A stretch of DNA of 64,000 bases, taken from contig NZ_PGLR01000023.1 of NCBI RefSeq assembly GCF_002803095.1, positions 1-64,000 on the forward strand, written 5' to 3'. Below, piece by piece: positions 1 through 9,100 of this stretch; the first letter of the stretch is position 1, and the number at the start of each line of letters is the position of its first letter. This DNA is from Pseudomonas sp. ZH-FAD. GTDB taxonomy: Bacteria; Pseudomonadota; Gammaproteobacteria; Pseudomonadales; Pseudomonadaceae. The position numbers and the translations under genes were made by a program. Below the pieces are notes generated by a model. The model was given only the letters and a program-made list of their open reading frames with translations. It was not told the origin of the DNA and ran no database searches.

Positions 1-113
1 GCGCAAGCGCTTCAATTGGAAATGCCCGATTGAGGTCATGACAGAAGTAGTGGCGTTGCAGCATGATGCACCTGCTTCAATCCAGTAACCGTGTTGCACT
101 CAGCTTCTGCAAC
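1..113 (+). mobile_element. Right end of an IS30-family insertion sequence
   Basis: The window opens inside an insertion sequence: the last 28 codons of an IS30-type transposase end at 88 and are followed by about 25 bp (CGTGTTGCACTCAGCTTCTG and flanks) that resemble an IS30-family terminal inverted repeat. From about 114 the sequence switches to a porin reading frame. The left end, the matching inverted repeat and the 2-4 bp target duplication lie outside the window, so the exact element boundary (110-115) is uncertain. Confidence 0.8.
2..88 (+). CDS. IS30-family transposase, C-terminal end (partial)
   Basis: Reading from base 2 gives RKRFNWKCPIEV and then a tail ending DAPASIQ before TAA at 86-88. 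The motif RPRKRFxWKxPxEV is the usual C-terminus of IS30-family DDE transposases, which cut and join the element's ends. Only 28 residues of the roughly 320-340 usual for the family are present because the gene starts left of the window. The catalytic residues are not visible, so activity cannot be judged. Confidence 0.8.
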   Translation, partial: RKRFNWKCPIEVMTEVVALQHDAPASIQ

Positions 114-656
114 CGCCCCGATTACGATAAAGAGTACACCAACACCGGCAAGAGCGAAGACAACACTATCTGGAGTCTCGCAGCAGCCTATAACCTGGGT
201 GCTCACACTGTGACTGCTGCTTATCAGAAGTCCCATGGCGGCTACACCTTTATCAACGGTGATGGCGACGCTGAAACCCGTGGCTACGACTACGGCGTTG
301 ACGGCGGCGGCACTGTTTGGCTGGCCAACTCCGTACAGCGTTCGGACTTCAACAGTAAAGATGAGAAGTCCTGGCAGCTGCGTTACGACCTGGACTTCGC
401 TGACTTCGGCGTCCCAGGCTTGAAGTTCATGGCGCGCTACATCAGCGGCTCGGGTGCTGACACTGGCACTACCAACAACGGTAAAGAGTGGGAGCGTGAT
501 ATTCAGGTTGGCTATACCGTTCAGAATGGTCCGGCCAAAGACCTCAATATGCGCGTTCGTCAGGCCACCTATCGCAGCAGCGACGGCGTTTACTACGGTT
601 CTCCGTCGATCGACGAAGTTCGTGTAATCCTCGAGTACCCGCTGAGCATCCTGTAA
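114..656 (+). pseudogene. OprD-family outer membrane porin, C-terminal fragment truncated by the IS
   Basis: About 180 residues of an OprD-family porin remain: the passage with YGVDGGGTVWLANSV, then WQLRYDLDF, GLKFMARYISGSGAD, DLNMRVRQATYRSS and the terminal strand VRVILEYPLSIL. OprD-family proteins are 18-strand channels for amino acids and other small solutes, and this piece most resembles the OprE/OprQ branch. The ATG at 63 that could open this frame lies inside the transposase sequence and is not a native start. The frame is open from the IS junction, and signal peptide and N-terminal strands are missing here. Whether they survive beyond the IS cannot be seen. The gene is almost certainly inactive. 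Confidence 0.8.
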
Positions 657-685
657 TTTCAGGACTCTGTTAGCGCTCGAATAAG

Positions 686-716
686 AAAGGCCCGGGAAAC
701 CGGGCCTTTTCTTTTT
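686..716 (+). terminator. Rho-independent terminator after the porin
   Basis: A perfect 10-bp stem (686-695 with 700-709) closes a GAAA loop and is followed by TTTTCTTTTT. It sits 30 bp past the porin stop and would have ended the intact porin transcript. It lies between convergent genes and could also act on the thioesterase transcript. Confidence 0.9.
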
Positions 717-725
717 ATTCAAGAT

Positions 726-1139
726 TTACAACGGAAGAGCGTAAGTCCCCGTTACATGCGCCACCAACTCATTCTCATTACCAGCCGAATATAACGAAAC
801 CTCGCAAACTGCCTGACGCCGGCTCAAGCGTAATATGCGCGCCTCGGCCAACAAGTCCACCGGCTTGGGTTTGACCAGAAAGTTGATATTGAGATTGGAC
901 GTCACTGCCATTTCCACCCGGCCGAGACGACCCAGCACCACCGCATACATGGCCGCATCCCCCAAAGCCATGATGGTCGGGCCGGAGAGAGTGCCACCCG
1001 GACGCACCAATTTGGCGTGAAAAGGCACACGCGCCAACACACCTTCTTCATCGAGACGGTCGATCCGCAGATCGATATCCTCGGCCATCGGTAGCCCAGC
1101 TCGAATCAGGCTCTGAACCTCAAGCGCAGTCAATCCCAC
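726..1139 (-). CDS. PaaI-type hotdog-fold thioesterase
   Basis: A 137-residue protein of typical PaaI/DUF4442-like hotdog thioesterase length. Visible family features are the central helix segment GGTLSGPTIMALGDAAMYAVV and the following strand VTSNLNINFLVKP, where the active-site acidic residue (the D of GDAAM) sits. Such enzymes hydrolyse acyl-CoA or aryl-CoA thioesters in the cytoplasm, usually as homotetramers. The substrate cannot be told from sequence. It is transcribed alone, convergent with the broken porin and divergent from proS, so it gives no pathway clue. Confidence 0.75.
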   Translation of the reverse strand: MGLTALEVQSLIRAGLPMAEDIDLRIDRLDEEGVLARVPFHAKLVRPGGTLSGPTIMALGDAAMYAVVLGRLGRVEMAVTSNLNINFLVKPKPVDLLAEARILRLSRRQAVCEVSLYSAGNENELVAHVTGTYALPL

Positions 1140-1262
1140 TCTTTAATCCTCCCGGCACGCGCAGTAGCACTTTCGCGCCTGCACCCGTCCTGTACGCCAC
1201 TGTATAGGCACCGTACAATGCCGGCCTATTCCAAGCCCTAGCAACCGACAGAACGGCCAAAC

Positions 1263-2978
1263 ATGCGTACCAGTCAGTTCCTGCTCTCGACCCTGAAAGA
1301 AACCCCTTCCGATGCCGTGGTGATCAGCCACCAGCTGATGCTGCGTGCCGGCATGATCCGCAAGCTGGCCTCCGGCCTGTACACCTGGCTGCCGATGGGC
1401 CTGCGCGTGCTGCGCAAGGTCGAGACCGTGGTGCGCGAGGAAATGAATGCAGCTGGTGCGCTGGAAGTGCTGATGCCGGCCATTCAGCCTGCCGAGCTAT
1501 GGCAGGAGTCCGGTCGCTGGGTGCAGTACGGCCCCGAGTTGCTGCGGGTCAAGGATCGTCACGATCGCGAATTCTGCGTCGGCCCGACTCATGAAGAAGT
1601 GATCACCGACCTGGCCCGCAACGAGCTGAACAGCTACAAACAGCTGCCGATCAACATGTACCAGATCCAGACCAAGTTCCGTGACGAGATCCGTCCGCGC
1701 TTCGGTCTGATGCGTGGCCGCGAGTTCATCATGAAGGACGCCTACTCCTTCCATGCCGACCAGGCGTCCCTGCAGGAAACCTATGACCGCATGCATCAGG
1801 CTTACTGCAACGTGTTCAGCCGCCTGGGCCTGGACTTCCGTCCCGTGCAGGCCGATACCGGCTCCATCGGTGGCACCGGCTCGCATGAGTTCCACGTACT
1901 GGCCGACTCTGGTGAAGACGATATCGCCTTCAGCAATGTCTCCGACTACGCCGCCAATATCGAGAAAGCCGAAGCCATTCCGCGCGAGAAAGAGCGCCTT
2001 GCAGCGACCGAAGCGATGCGCCTGGTCGATACCCCCGACACCAAGACCATCGACGCGCTGGTTCAGGGTTTTGGCCTGGCTATCGAGAAGACCATCAAGA
2101 CCCTGGTGGTGCACGCGGCCGAGGAAGGCAAACTGATCGCGCTGATCGTCCGTGGCGACCACGAGCTGAACGAAATCAAGGCTGCCAATCTGGAACAGGT
2201 GGCAAGCCCGCTGCAGATGGCCAGCGAAGCTGAAATTCGCGCCGCCATCGGTGCCGGCCCCGGCTCCCTGGGGCCGGTCAACCTGCCAATCCCCTGCATC
2301 GTCGATCGTAGCGTGGCGCTGATGAGCGACTTCGCCTCCGGTGCCAACATCGAGGACAAACACTATTTCGGCGTCAACTGGGAGCGCGACCTGCCGCTGC
2401 CGACCGTTGCCGACTTGCGCAATGTCGTCGCCGGCGACCCCAGCCCGGATGGCCAGGGCACCCTGGAAATCAAGCGCGGCATCGAAGTGGGTCACATCTT
2501 CCAACTCGGCACCAAGTACAGCGAGGCGATGAACTGCCAGGTGCTTGGTGAGAACGGCAAGCCGGTCACCCTGACCATGGGCTGCTACGGCATTGGTGTT
2601 TCCCGCGTGGTGGCTGCTGCCATCGAGCAGAACTTCGACGAACGCGGCATCCGCTGGAACGACGCTCTGGCACCGTTCCAGATCGCCCTGGTACCGCTGC
2701 GCTACGAAACCGAGCAGGTGCGCGAGGCCACCGACAAGCTGTATGCCGAGCTGACCGCCGCAGGTTACGAAGTCCTGCTGGATGATCGTGACAAGAAAAC
2801 CAGCCCCGGCATCAAGTTCGCTGACATGGAGCTGATCGGCATTCCGCACCGCGTGGTGGTCAGCGACCGCGGCCTGGCCGAGGGTAACCTCGAGTACAAG
2901 AGCCGCGCCGAGACCGAAGCCCAGGCCGTGCCGTTGGCCGAGATCCTGCCCTTCCTGCAAGCCCGTATCAGCCGCTGA
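1263..2978 (+). CDS. proS: Prolyl-tRNA synthetase
   Basis: A 571-residue class II aminoacyl-tRNA synthetase of the bacterial type, which charges tRNA-Pro with proline. Motif 2 is RPRFGLMRGREF (about residues 143-153), the TGSIGGTGSHEF segment follows, and motif 3 is MGCYGIGVSR near residue 440. The region between motifs 2 and 3 (roughly 225-405) is the YbaK-like editing insertion that removes mischarged Ala, and the C-terminal anticodon-binding domain ends the protein. Length matches the 570-572 residues of proteobacterial ProS. The start MRTSQFLLSTLKETP is the conserved N-terminus; no clear Shine-Dalgarno precedes it. The downstream lipoprotein gene begins 20 bp later. Confidence 0.98.
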   Translation: MRTSQFLLSTLKETPSDAVVISHQLMLRAGMIRKLASGLYTWLPMGLRVLRKVETVVREEMNAAGALEVLMPAIQPAELWQESGRWVQYGPELLRVKDRHDREFCVGPTHEEVITDLARNELNSYKQLPINMYQIQTKFRDEIRPRFGLMRGREFIMKDAYSFHADQASLQETYDRMHQAYCNVFSRLGLDFRPVQADTGSIGGTGSHEFHVLADSGEDDIAFSNVSDYAANIEKAEAIPREKERLAATEAMRLVDTPDTKTIDALVQGFGLAIEKTIKTLVVHAAEEGKLIALIVRGDHELNEIKAANLEQVASPLQMASEAEIRAAIGAGPGSLGPVNLPIPCIVDRSVALMSDFASGANIEDKHYFGVNWERDLPLPTVADLRNVVAGDPSPDGQGTLEIKRGIEVGHIFQLGTKYSEAMNCQVLGENGKPVTLTMGCYGIGVSRVVAAAIEQNFDERGIRWNDALAPFQIALVPLRYETEQVREATDKLYAELTAAGYEVLLDDRDKKTSPGIKFADMELIGIPHRVVVSDRGLAEGNLEYKSRAETEAQAVPLAEILPFLQARISR

Positions 2979-2998
2979 TCGCGCCCTACCGAGAAATC

Positions 2999-3955
2999 AT
3001 GCACACAAGCAACAACCTTCGCCTGACCGGCGCCGCCTTGTGCGGCGCCCTTTTCCTCAGCGGCTGTGCCAACCAGTTGCCGCAGCGTAGCGAGCACGAG
3101 GAGCGCGTCGAACGAAAACTGCTGGATCATCAGTTGCAGATCGACGCAGGCGAACCCAAGGTGTTGGAGTTGCCCCAACGCCGGGTGCGTGTGCATGACC
3201 AGAAGAGCTACGAGGTCACGGCTTTCGAGGTGACCCGTCGCTACGACCGTTACACCCCCTACCAACCCTGGCGCGAACTCTATGAAGTGCCAATGGGTGC
3301 AGTAGCCGTGGTAGCCGGTGTGGGCGCCAACATCCTCAATGTCGTATTGCTCGGCAGCCTGCCGGAAACCGCTACCCGTGGCTGGATCAGTTACGGTATG
3401 GCCGGCCTGAACCCCTTCATGAACGTCGAGTCGAACGGCCGCGCCGAGCAGAACCTGGCCAGTATCGAGGAGCTGCAGCGCGACCGTCGCATGGAGTACA
3501 CCAATCTGCCCTGGTCCGAGCGCCCGGTGCAGGTCAAGGCTGGCGACCAGCAATTCGAACTGCTCACTGACAGCAGCGGTGTGCTGCGCCTCAACCTGCT
3601 CGACAGCCCGTTCAGCGAACAGGACATCGCGCGTCTGAACATGCTGCAACTGAGCGTCGAAGATCGCCTGGGCGACGATGTCGCGCGTGCGGAAACGACC
3701 CTTATGGTCAGCCATACCCTGCGCGGCAAGCTGCGTGAAGCGCATGACCTGATCTTCGACGACCTCGAAGGCGGCGATGTTGACCAGTGGGTACACCGGG
3801 TCAAACGCCTTTCCGATCTGGGTCTGGAAGAAGAGGCCAGCGAGCTGGAGCAGAGCCTGATCGAACTGACCCGCAACGATCCCGAACTGCAGGATGCCTT
3901 CCTCAAGGCACTGCTCAAGGATGCCGGACGCCTGGCTGCCGATCCGGCCAACTGA
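2999..3955 (+). CDS. Conserved lipoprotein of unknown function downstream of proS
   Basis: A 318-residue protein with a lipoprotein signal peptide; the lipobox LSGC puts the lipidated cysteine near residue 23, followed by A, so sorting to the outer membrane is expected. After a charged stretch there is a hydrophobic segment (PMGAVAVVAGVGANILNVVLL, about residues 99-119) that could be a second membrane anchor or buried helix, then a helical acidic C-terminal half. The family is found next to proS in pseudomonads (PA0955 region in P. aeruginosa, from memory) but I know no function. With 20 bp between the genes it is likely cotranscribed with proS. Confidence 0.8.
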   Translation: MHTSNNLRLTGAALCGALFLSGCANQLPQRSEHEERVERKLLDHQLQIDAGEPKVLELPQRRVRVHDQKSYEVTAFEVTRRYDRYTPYQPWRELYEVPMGAVAVVAGVGANILNVVLLGSLPETATRGWISYGMAGLNPFMNVESNGRAEQNLASIEELQRDRRMEYTNLPWSERPVQVKAGDQQFELLTDSSGVLRLNLLDSPFSEQDIARLNMLQLSVEDRLGDDVARAETTLMVSHTLRGKLREAHDLIFDDLEGGDVDQWVHRVKRLSDLGLEEEASELEQSLIELTRNDPELQDAFLKALLKDAGRLAADPAN

Positions 3956-4056
3956 CCTTATTTGCCGTTTTCTCGCGGTACCGATATGGCGCGGTATCGG
4001 AGGTCCGGCGCAGCCTGTTGCACGTGTCACCCCCACCCTAAGCCGGGCAATGCAGG

Positions 4057-4878
4057 CTAAACCATCTCCAGCGGCCGCTTGTTCTGCGGCGGAGCAAAGG
4101 CCGTGTCCAGCAAAGCCAGATCATCCGCACTCAAGGTAATGCAAGCTGCCGCAGCGTTATCGCGCAGGTGCGCGCTGCTCACGGCCTTGGGGATGGCAAT
4201 CACACCCTCCTGCCTGAGCACCCAGGCCAAGGCAACCTGAGCTGGCTTGACGCCATGCCGTTGAGCCACCTCAAGCAGTGCGGATTCGCGCAGCAGCGTG
4301 CCGGCCTGGCCTAGCGGACAGTAAGCCATCAGCGGCATGCCAGCCTGTTGTTGCCAGGGCAGCAGGTCATACTCGATGCCTCGTGCCTGCAGGTTGTACA
4401 ACAACTGATTAGTCCGGCAAGCCGGCTGATCCAGTTCGAGTAGATCGCCAAGATCGAAGTTGGAGACGCCCCAGGCGCCAATCTTGCCCTGCTCGCGCAG
4501 CCGCTCGAAGCCTTCGACGGTCTCCTCCAGCGAGTAGCGCCCGCGCCAATGCAGCAAGTAGAGATCGATACGCTCGCAACCCAGTCTCTTCAGACTGCGC
4601 TCACAGGCCGCCTGAACGCCATCCCGACTGGCGTTGTGCGGATACACCTTGCTGACCAGAAACACCTCGTCGCGGCGCCCGGCGATGGCCTCGCCCACCA
4701 CCAGTTCTGCACCACCCTCGCCGTACATCTCGGCGGTATCGATCAGACTCAGGCCCAGATCCAGCCCCTCACGCAGCGCCGCAACCTCACGCGAGCGTTG
4801 GCGATCATCTTCCCCCATGCGCCAGGTTCCCTGTCCTATCACCGGTACCTGCACGCCGGCCAATTCAATTCTGCGCAT
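4057..4878 (-). CDS. Aldo/keto reductase
   Basis: A 273-residue NADPH-dependent aldo/keto reductase with the full catalytic tetrad: D47 and Y52 (IDTAEMYGEG), K77 (VSKVYP) and H110 (LLHW). The cofactor-binding end IPKAVSSAHLRDNAAA is also intact. It resembles the YeaE/DkgA-like small-substrate reductases. I chose MRRIELAG at 4878 because GGGAGA lies 7 bp before that ATG, whereas the frame open further upstream runs through the preceding VOC gene. Its first 14 bases overlap the end of that gene, so the methyltransferase, VOC protein and reductase form one translationally coupled operon. Confidence 0.9.
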   Translation of the reverse strand: MRRIELAGVQVPVIGQGTWRMGEDDRQRSREVAALREGLDLGLSLIDTAEMYGEGGAELVVGEAIAGRRDEVFLVSKVYPHNASRDGVQAACERSLKRLGCERIDLYLLHWRGRYSLEETVEGFERLREQGKIGAWGVSNFDLGDLLELDQPACRTNQLLYNLQARGIEYDLLPWQQQAGMPLMAYCPLGQAGTLLRESALLEVAQRHGVKPAQVALAWVLRQEGVIAIPKAVSSAHLRDNAAAACITLSADDLALLDTAFAPPQNKRPLEMV

Positions 4879-5299
4879 CGATTTCTCCCGTGTGGGTGGT
4901 GACCAGGTCGTACCCCTCTCCGAGCCACTGCACGAAGCACAGCCCGTGGCCAAAGGGATCGCTCAGCGTTACCAGGCGTCCCCAGTCATATTCGTGGATG
5001 TCACCTTCCTGCCGAGCGCCGGCAGCGACTGCCCGCTCCAATGCAGCATCCAAATCATCGACGACCATATCCAGATGCAGCGGCATCCAGTGGCGGCGGT
5101 AATCACGTTGCACGCCCGCCTCGGGGCAGGGTCGAGTGGCCGCAGCCTTGTGCAGCAGATAGAGCGGTACAGCCGCGCCGAGCATCTCGACAACCGTACC
5201 GTCGAACAGCACACGCCCGACACTGAACCCGAGCGCTTGCTGGTAGAACTCAACCGCCGCCGCCAGATCGGGAACGTCGAGATTGAGCAGCAGTTGCAT
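4865..5299 (-). CDS. Glyoxalase/VOC family protein
   Basis: A 144-residue vicinal-oxygen-chelate fold protein. It starts MQLLLNLDVPDLAAAVEFYQ, the first VOC strand and helix, and ends with the paired LSDPFGHGLCFVQWLGEG strand. Candidate metal ligands are the H of PLHLDMVV and the E before YDWGRL. VOC proteins include glyoxalases, extradiol dioxygenases and resistance-type binding proteins; this one is single-domain and cannot be assigned a substrate. The start at 5299 is two bases after the stop of the upstream methyltransferase gene, which argues for coupling and against the longer open frame. Confidence 0.8.
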   Translation of the reverse strand: MQLLLNLDVPDLAAAVEFYQQALGFSVGRVLFDGTVVEMLGAAVPLYLLHKAAATRPCPEAGVQRDYRRHWMPLHLDMVVDDLDAALERAVAAGARQEGDIHEYDWGRLVTLSDPFGHGLCFVQWLGEGYDLVTTHTGEIDAQN

Positions 5300-5301
5300 G
5301 A

Positions 5302-5982
5302 TCAGAGCGGCTTGAGCAACAGCAGCAGGGACACCGGCTGAACACTCTCGGGATGCAGCGGCTCCTGCAGCCACTCCAAGCGCCAGCCGGTTTCACCGAT
5401 GAGCGTCAGCCAGGATTGCAGCGTGCGGAAGAACCAGGGCATCGGTGCCTGGAAACCCTCGCCGAAACCGACGAAATCCTCGACCCGCCAACCGTCCTGA
5501 TAAGGCTCGCCATGACTGGCCCGCCAGGGATGCAGGGTCTGGATCAGCAGACTGCCCCCAGGTGCCAGCAAGCCGTGCAGACTGCGCAGAATCGGCTGCA
5601 GCGGCTCTTCGAGCAGGGCGAAGTTGCAGACCAGCACCTCGAAGCGCCCGAGCTGCTCGGCATGCTCTTCCAGCTCGGCATAACCACAGACCCGATACTG
5701 GCTACGTCCGTCGCACGCAGCACGAGCCGCCTCGATCAGCGGCGCCGAGGCATCCACCCCCACCGGTTCGATACCGTGTTCGGCCAGACCCCGACACAGC
5801 CAGCCCTCACCACAGCCGATATCCAGCACCCGCTTGGGTTGCAGCGCCAAGACGGCCTGGATGATCGCGGCATCGGTGACCAGGCGCCGGCTTTCGATGC
5901 GCTGCTCACGCACCGCAGCAGCCCAGGCGTCGGCATTGGCCTGCCAGCTTTGCTGAAGCTGTTCTCGGTGGTCGCGCTGCAT
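5302..5982 (-). CDS. SAM-dependent class I methyltransferase
   Basis: A 226-residue small-molecule-type methyltransferase. Motif I VLDIGCGEGWLCRGLA lies near residue 52, the acidic end of strand 2 is in PVGVDASAPLI, and post-motif III is LLAPGGSLLIQTLHP. It resembles UbiE/BioC-like Methyltransf_11/23 proteins, but the substrate is unknown. I prefer the internal ATG at 5982 because AGGGA precedes it by about 7 bases; an ATG five codons upstream (5997) is the alternative. It heads the operon with the VOC protein and aldo/keto reductase, which might act together in detoxifying small carbonyls (inference). Confidence 0.85.
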   Translation of the reverse strand: MQRDHREQLQQSWQANADAWAAAVREQRIESRRLVTDAAIIQAVLALQPKRVLDIGCGEGWLCRGLAEHGIEPVGVDASAPLIEAARAACDGRSQYRVCGYAELEEHAEQLGRFEVLVCNFALLEEPLQPILRSLHGLLAPGGSLLIQTLHPWRASHGEPYQDGWRVEDFVGFGEGFQAPMPWFFRTLQSWLTLIGETGWRLEWLQEPLHPESVQPVSLLLLLKPL

Positions 5983-6160
5983 GCTGATTCCCTGCATTTG
6001 TGCGTTGCAGCGAGTCTAGCGCCAATGAGCCAGCCCGACACGCTTTGCGTCAAAAGCGCCAGCCAGCCCGGTTCACAGCAGCTAAGCTGATAATAAGCAG
6101 ACGAGGCGCCAGCGGCCGTCTCGTGTTTTCCGTGGAGCAGATAGGCCAAGCCGGTGGACT

Positions 6161-9100
6161 ATGGGCGCGTTATGGCAATCGGATCCTCAGCACCGCGAAC
6201 TTGCGTCGAACGTCTTGCCGGCGGTCGGCGACAAGCCGGCCCCGCGGCCACGCCGCTGGCGCCTGGTGCTTTACCTGCTACTGGCATCAGCGGTGGCAGC
6301 TGCAGCCGCGCTGCTGTTTTTCGAACTGCGCAGCGCGCGCTTCCAGGCCCGCGAATTGAGCCGCTATGCCGCTACCCTCACTTACCGCGTCGAGCCGGGG
6401 CCCAGCCCGGATATTCTCTACCCTGCTGACGGCCCCTTCGACAAACGTCAGGGTTACGCCTACCTGCCACTGATGCTGGAGCGCCTGCAGCAACGTGATT
6501 TCCTGATCAGCGAGCAGGCCCGCTTCTCTCCGGCACTGATGGCCTACAGCCGTCGCGGCCTGTTCCCGCCCTTCATCGAGAAAAGCCAAACCGGCCTCAG
6601 CATCAGCGATTGCCGCGGCACGCCCTTCTATGAGTTCCGCTATCCACAACAGGGTTATGCCGATTTCGCCAGTATTCCGCCGCTGGTAGTCAGCAGCGTG
6701 CTGTTCATCGAGAACCGTCATCTGCTGGATCACGATCAACCACTGGCCAACCCAGCGGTAGACTGGCCACGATTCGCCATGGCCGCACTATCGCAGATCG
6801 GCAAGGTGCTCGATGTGCAGGATCAGTCCGCCGGCGGCAGCACCCTGGCCACCCAGCTGGAGAAATACCGGCACTCTCCCGATGGCCTGACGCTGTCAGC
6901 GAAAGAAAAGCTGCGGCAGATGATCTCCGCCAGCGTGCGTGCCTACCAGCAGGGGCCGCAGACCCTCGAAGCGCGCCAGAGCATCGTGCGCGACTACCTC
7001 AACAGCGTACCGCTGTCAGCGGCCCCAGGGCATGGCGAGGTCCATGGCCTGGCTGACGGCCTGCGCATCTGGTACGGCGCGGATTTCGAGCGCAGCAATG
7101 CACTGCTCGACCCAGGCCGCACGCCCGACGCCAGCATGGCTGAGCGTGGCCTGGCCCTGCGCCAGATGCTGTCACTGATGATCGCCCAACGCCGCCCCTC
7201 CTACTATCTGGCGCAAGGGCGCAAGGAGATGGAAGCACTGACGGAGAGTCATATCCGTCTCCTGGCAGCAGGAGGGCTGATCGATGCCGAGCTGCGCGAC
7301 GCGGCTCTCGCGCAGAAACTGCAGTATCGCGATTGGCAGCAGGAACCCAATCTACGGCCGGTGGAAAGCGACAAGGGCATCAGTGTGGCCCGTTCACGCC
7401 TGTCCAACCTGCTGGGCATGCCCCTGTATGATCTGGACCGCCTCGATCTGGCCGCACGCAGCACCCTGCAACGCGATCTGCAGCAGGAGACCAGCCTCTA
7501 CCTGCAACGCCTGGCCGACCCCGAATTCGCCGGCAAGATCGGCCTGTTCGGCGAGCGCCTGCTGTCTCCGGAAAAGACCGCCGAGGTGCGCTACAGCTTC
7601 ACCCTGTTCGAGCGCACGGCCACCGGCAGTCGGGTGCGTGTGCAGACCGACAGCACCGACCAGCCTTTCGACATCAACGAAGGCAGCAAGCTGGAACTGG
7701 GCTCCACCGCCAAGCTAAGGGTACTGGCGACTTATCTGGAGATCATCGCCGAGCTGCATCAGCGCCACGCCGACAAGAGCCCGGCCGAGCTGCGTAACGT
7801 CGAGATCGCCGAGCAGGACTACCTGAGCCGCTGGGCAGTCGCTTACCTGCAAGCCAACCCCGGCACCGAGCTGGCCAGCATGCTGGAGGCCGCGCTGGAA
7901 CGACGCTATTCGGCCAGCCCGCACGAACGCTTCTTCACCGGCGGCGGCCTGCACACCTTCGGCAACTTCCGCCGCGAGGACAACGGCCGCAACCCGACCC
8001 TGCGTGAATCGCTGCGCGAGTCGATCAACCTGCCGTTCGTGCGCCTGATGCGCGACCTGGTGCGCTACAGCACCTATCAGAACAGCGCCGAGCTGCTCAA
8101 GGACGACAAGGACCCACGCCGCCAGGAATATTTGCAACGCTTCGCTGATCAGGAGGGGCGTACCTTCCTGCTGCGTTTCTGGCGCAAATACCAGGGCCAG
8201 CCGCAGCAGCAGCGCCTGGAGACCTTCATCAGCGGCTTGCGCCAGACCTCTGTGCGCCTCGGCGCCGTGCACCGTTACCTGCTGCCGCAGGCCGATGAAG
8301 AAACCTTCGCCGCTTTTCTGCGGGCGCAACTGCCACAGGAAAAACTCACCGATCAACGCATCGCGCGTCTGTACAAGGACTACGGCCCTGGCGCCTACAG
8401 CCTGCCGGATCAGGGCTATATCGCTCGCGTGCATCCATTGGAACTGTGGCTACTGAAGTATCTGATCGACAACCCGCAGGCCACCTTCAGCGACGCCGTG
8501 GCAGCCAGCGTCGACGAGCGCCAGGAAGTCTATGGCTGGCTGCTGCGCACCCGGCACAAGAGTGCCCGCGACAGCCGTATCCGCATCATGCTGGAGGTGG
8601 AGGCCTTTTCCGATATTCACCGACGCTGGAAGAACCTCGGCTATCCCTTCCAGCACCTGGTGCCCTCCCTGGCCACCGCCCTGGGCAGTTCCGGTGACCG
8701 GCCGGCAGCGCTGGCCGAGCTGATGGGCATCATCCAGAACGACGGCATTCGCCAGCCGGTACTGCGCATCGACGAGCTGCACTTCGCCGCCGACACGCCC
8801 TACGAGACGCGGGTCGAGCGCAACACCCACGGCGCCAAGCGGGTAATGCCCTCGGAAGTTGCGGCCGCGCTGCGCAATGCACTTTCCCAAGTGGTCGAAG
8901 GCGGCACCGCAAGGCGCTTGCAGGGCACTTTCCAGCTGCAGGACGGGCGTGATCTGACCCTGGGCGGCAAGACCGGCACCGGCGACAACCGCATCGAAAG
9001 CGTCGGTGCAGGTGGACGGGTGATCAGCTCACGGGCGATGAACCGCACGGCCACCTTCGTGTTCTTCCTCGGCCCGCGTCACTACGGCACCCTGACCGCA

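Noticed and set aside
63..113. ATG at 63 as start of the porin gene
   Set aside because: It lies inside the transposase end and the IS terminal repeat, and the residues before 114 do not resemble a porin or a signal peptide.
1497..2960. Long open frame opposite proS
   Set aside because: It is an antisense shadow of the proS codon pattern; residues show no family and proS is certain.
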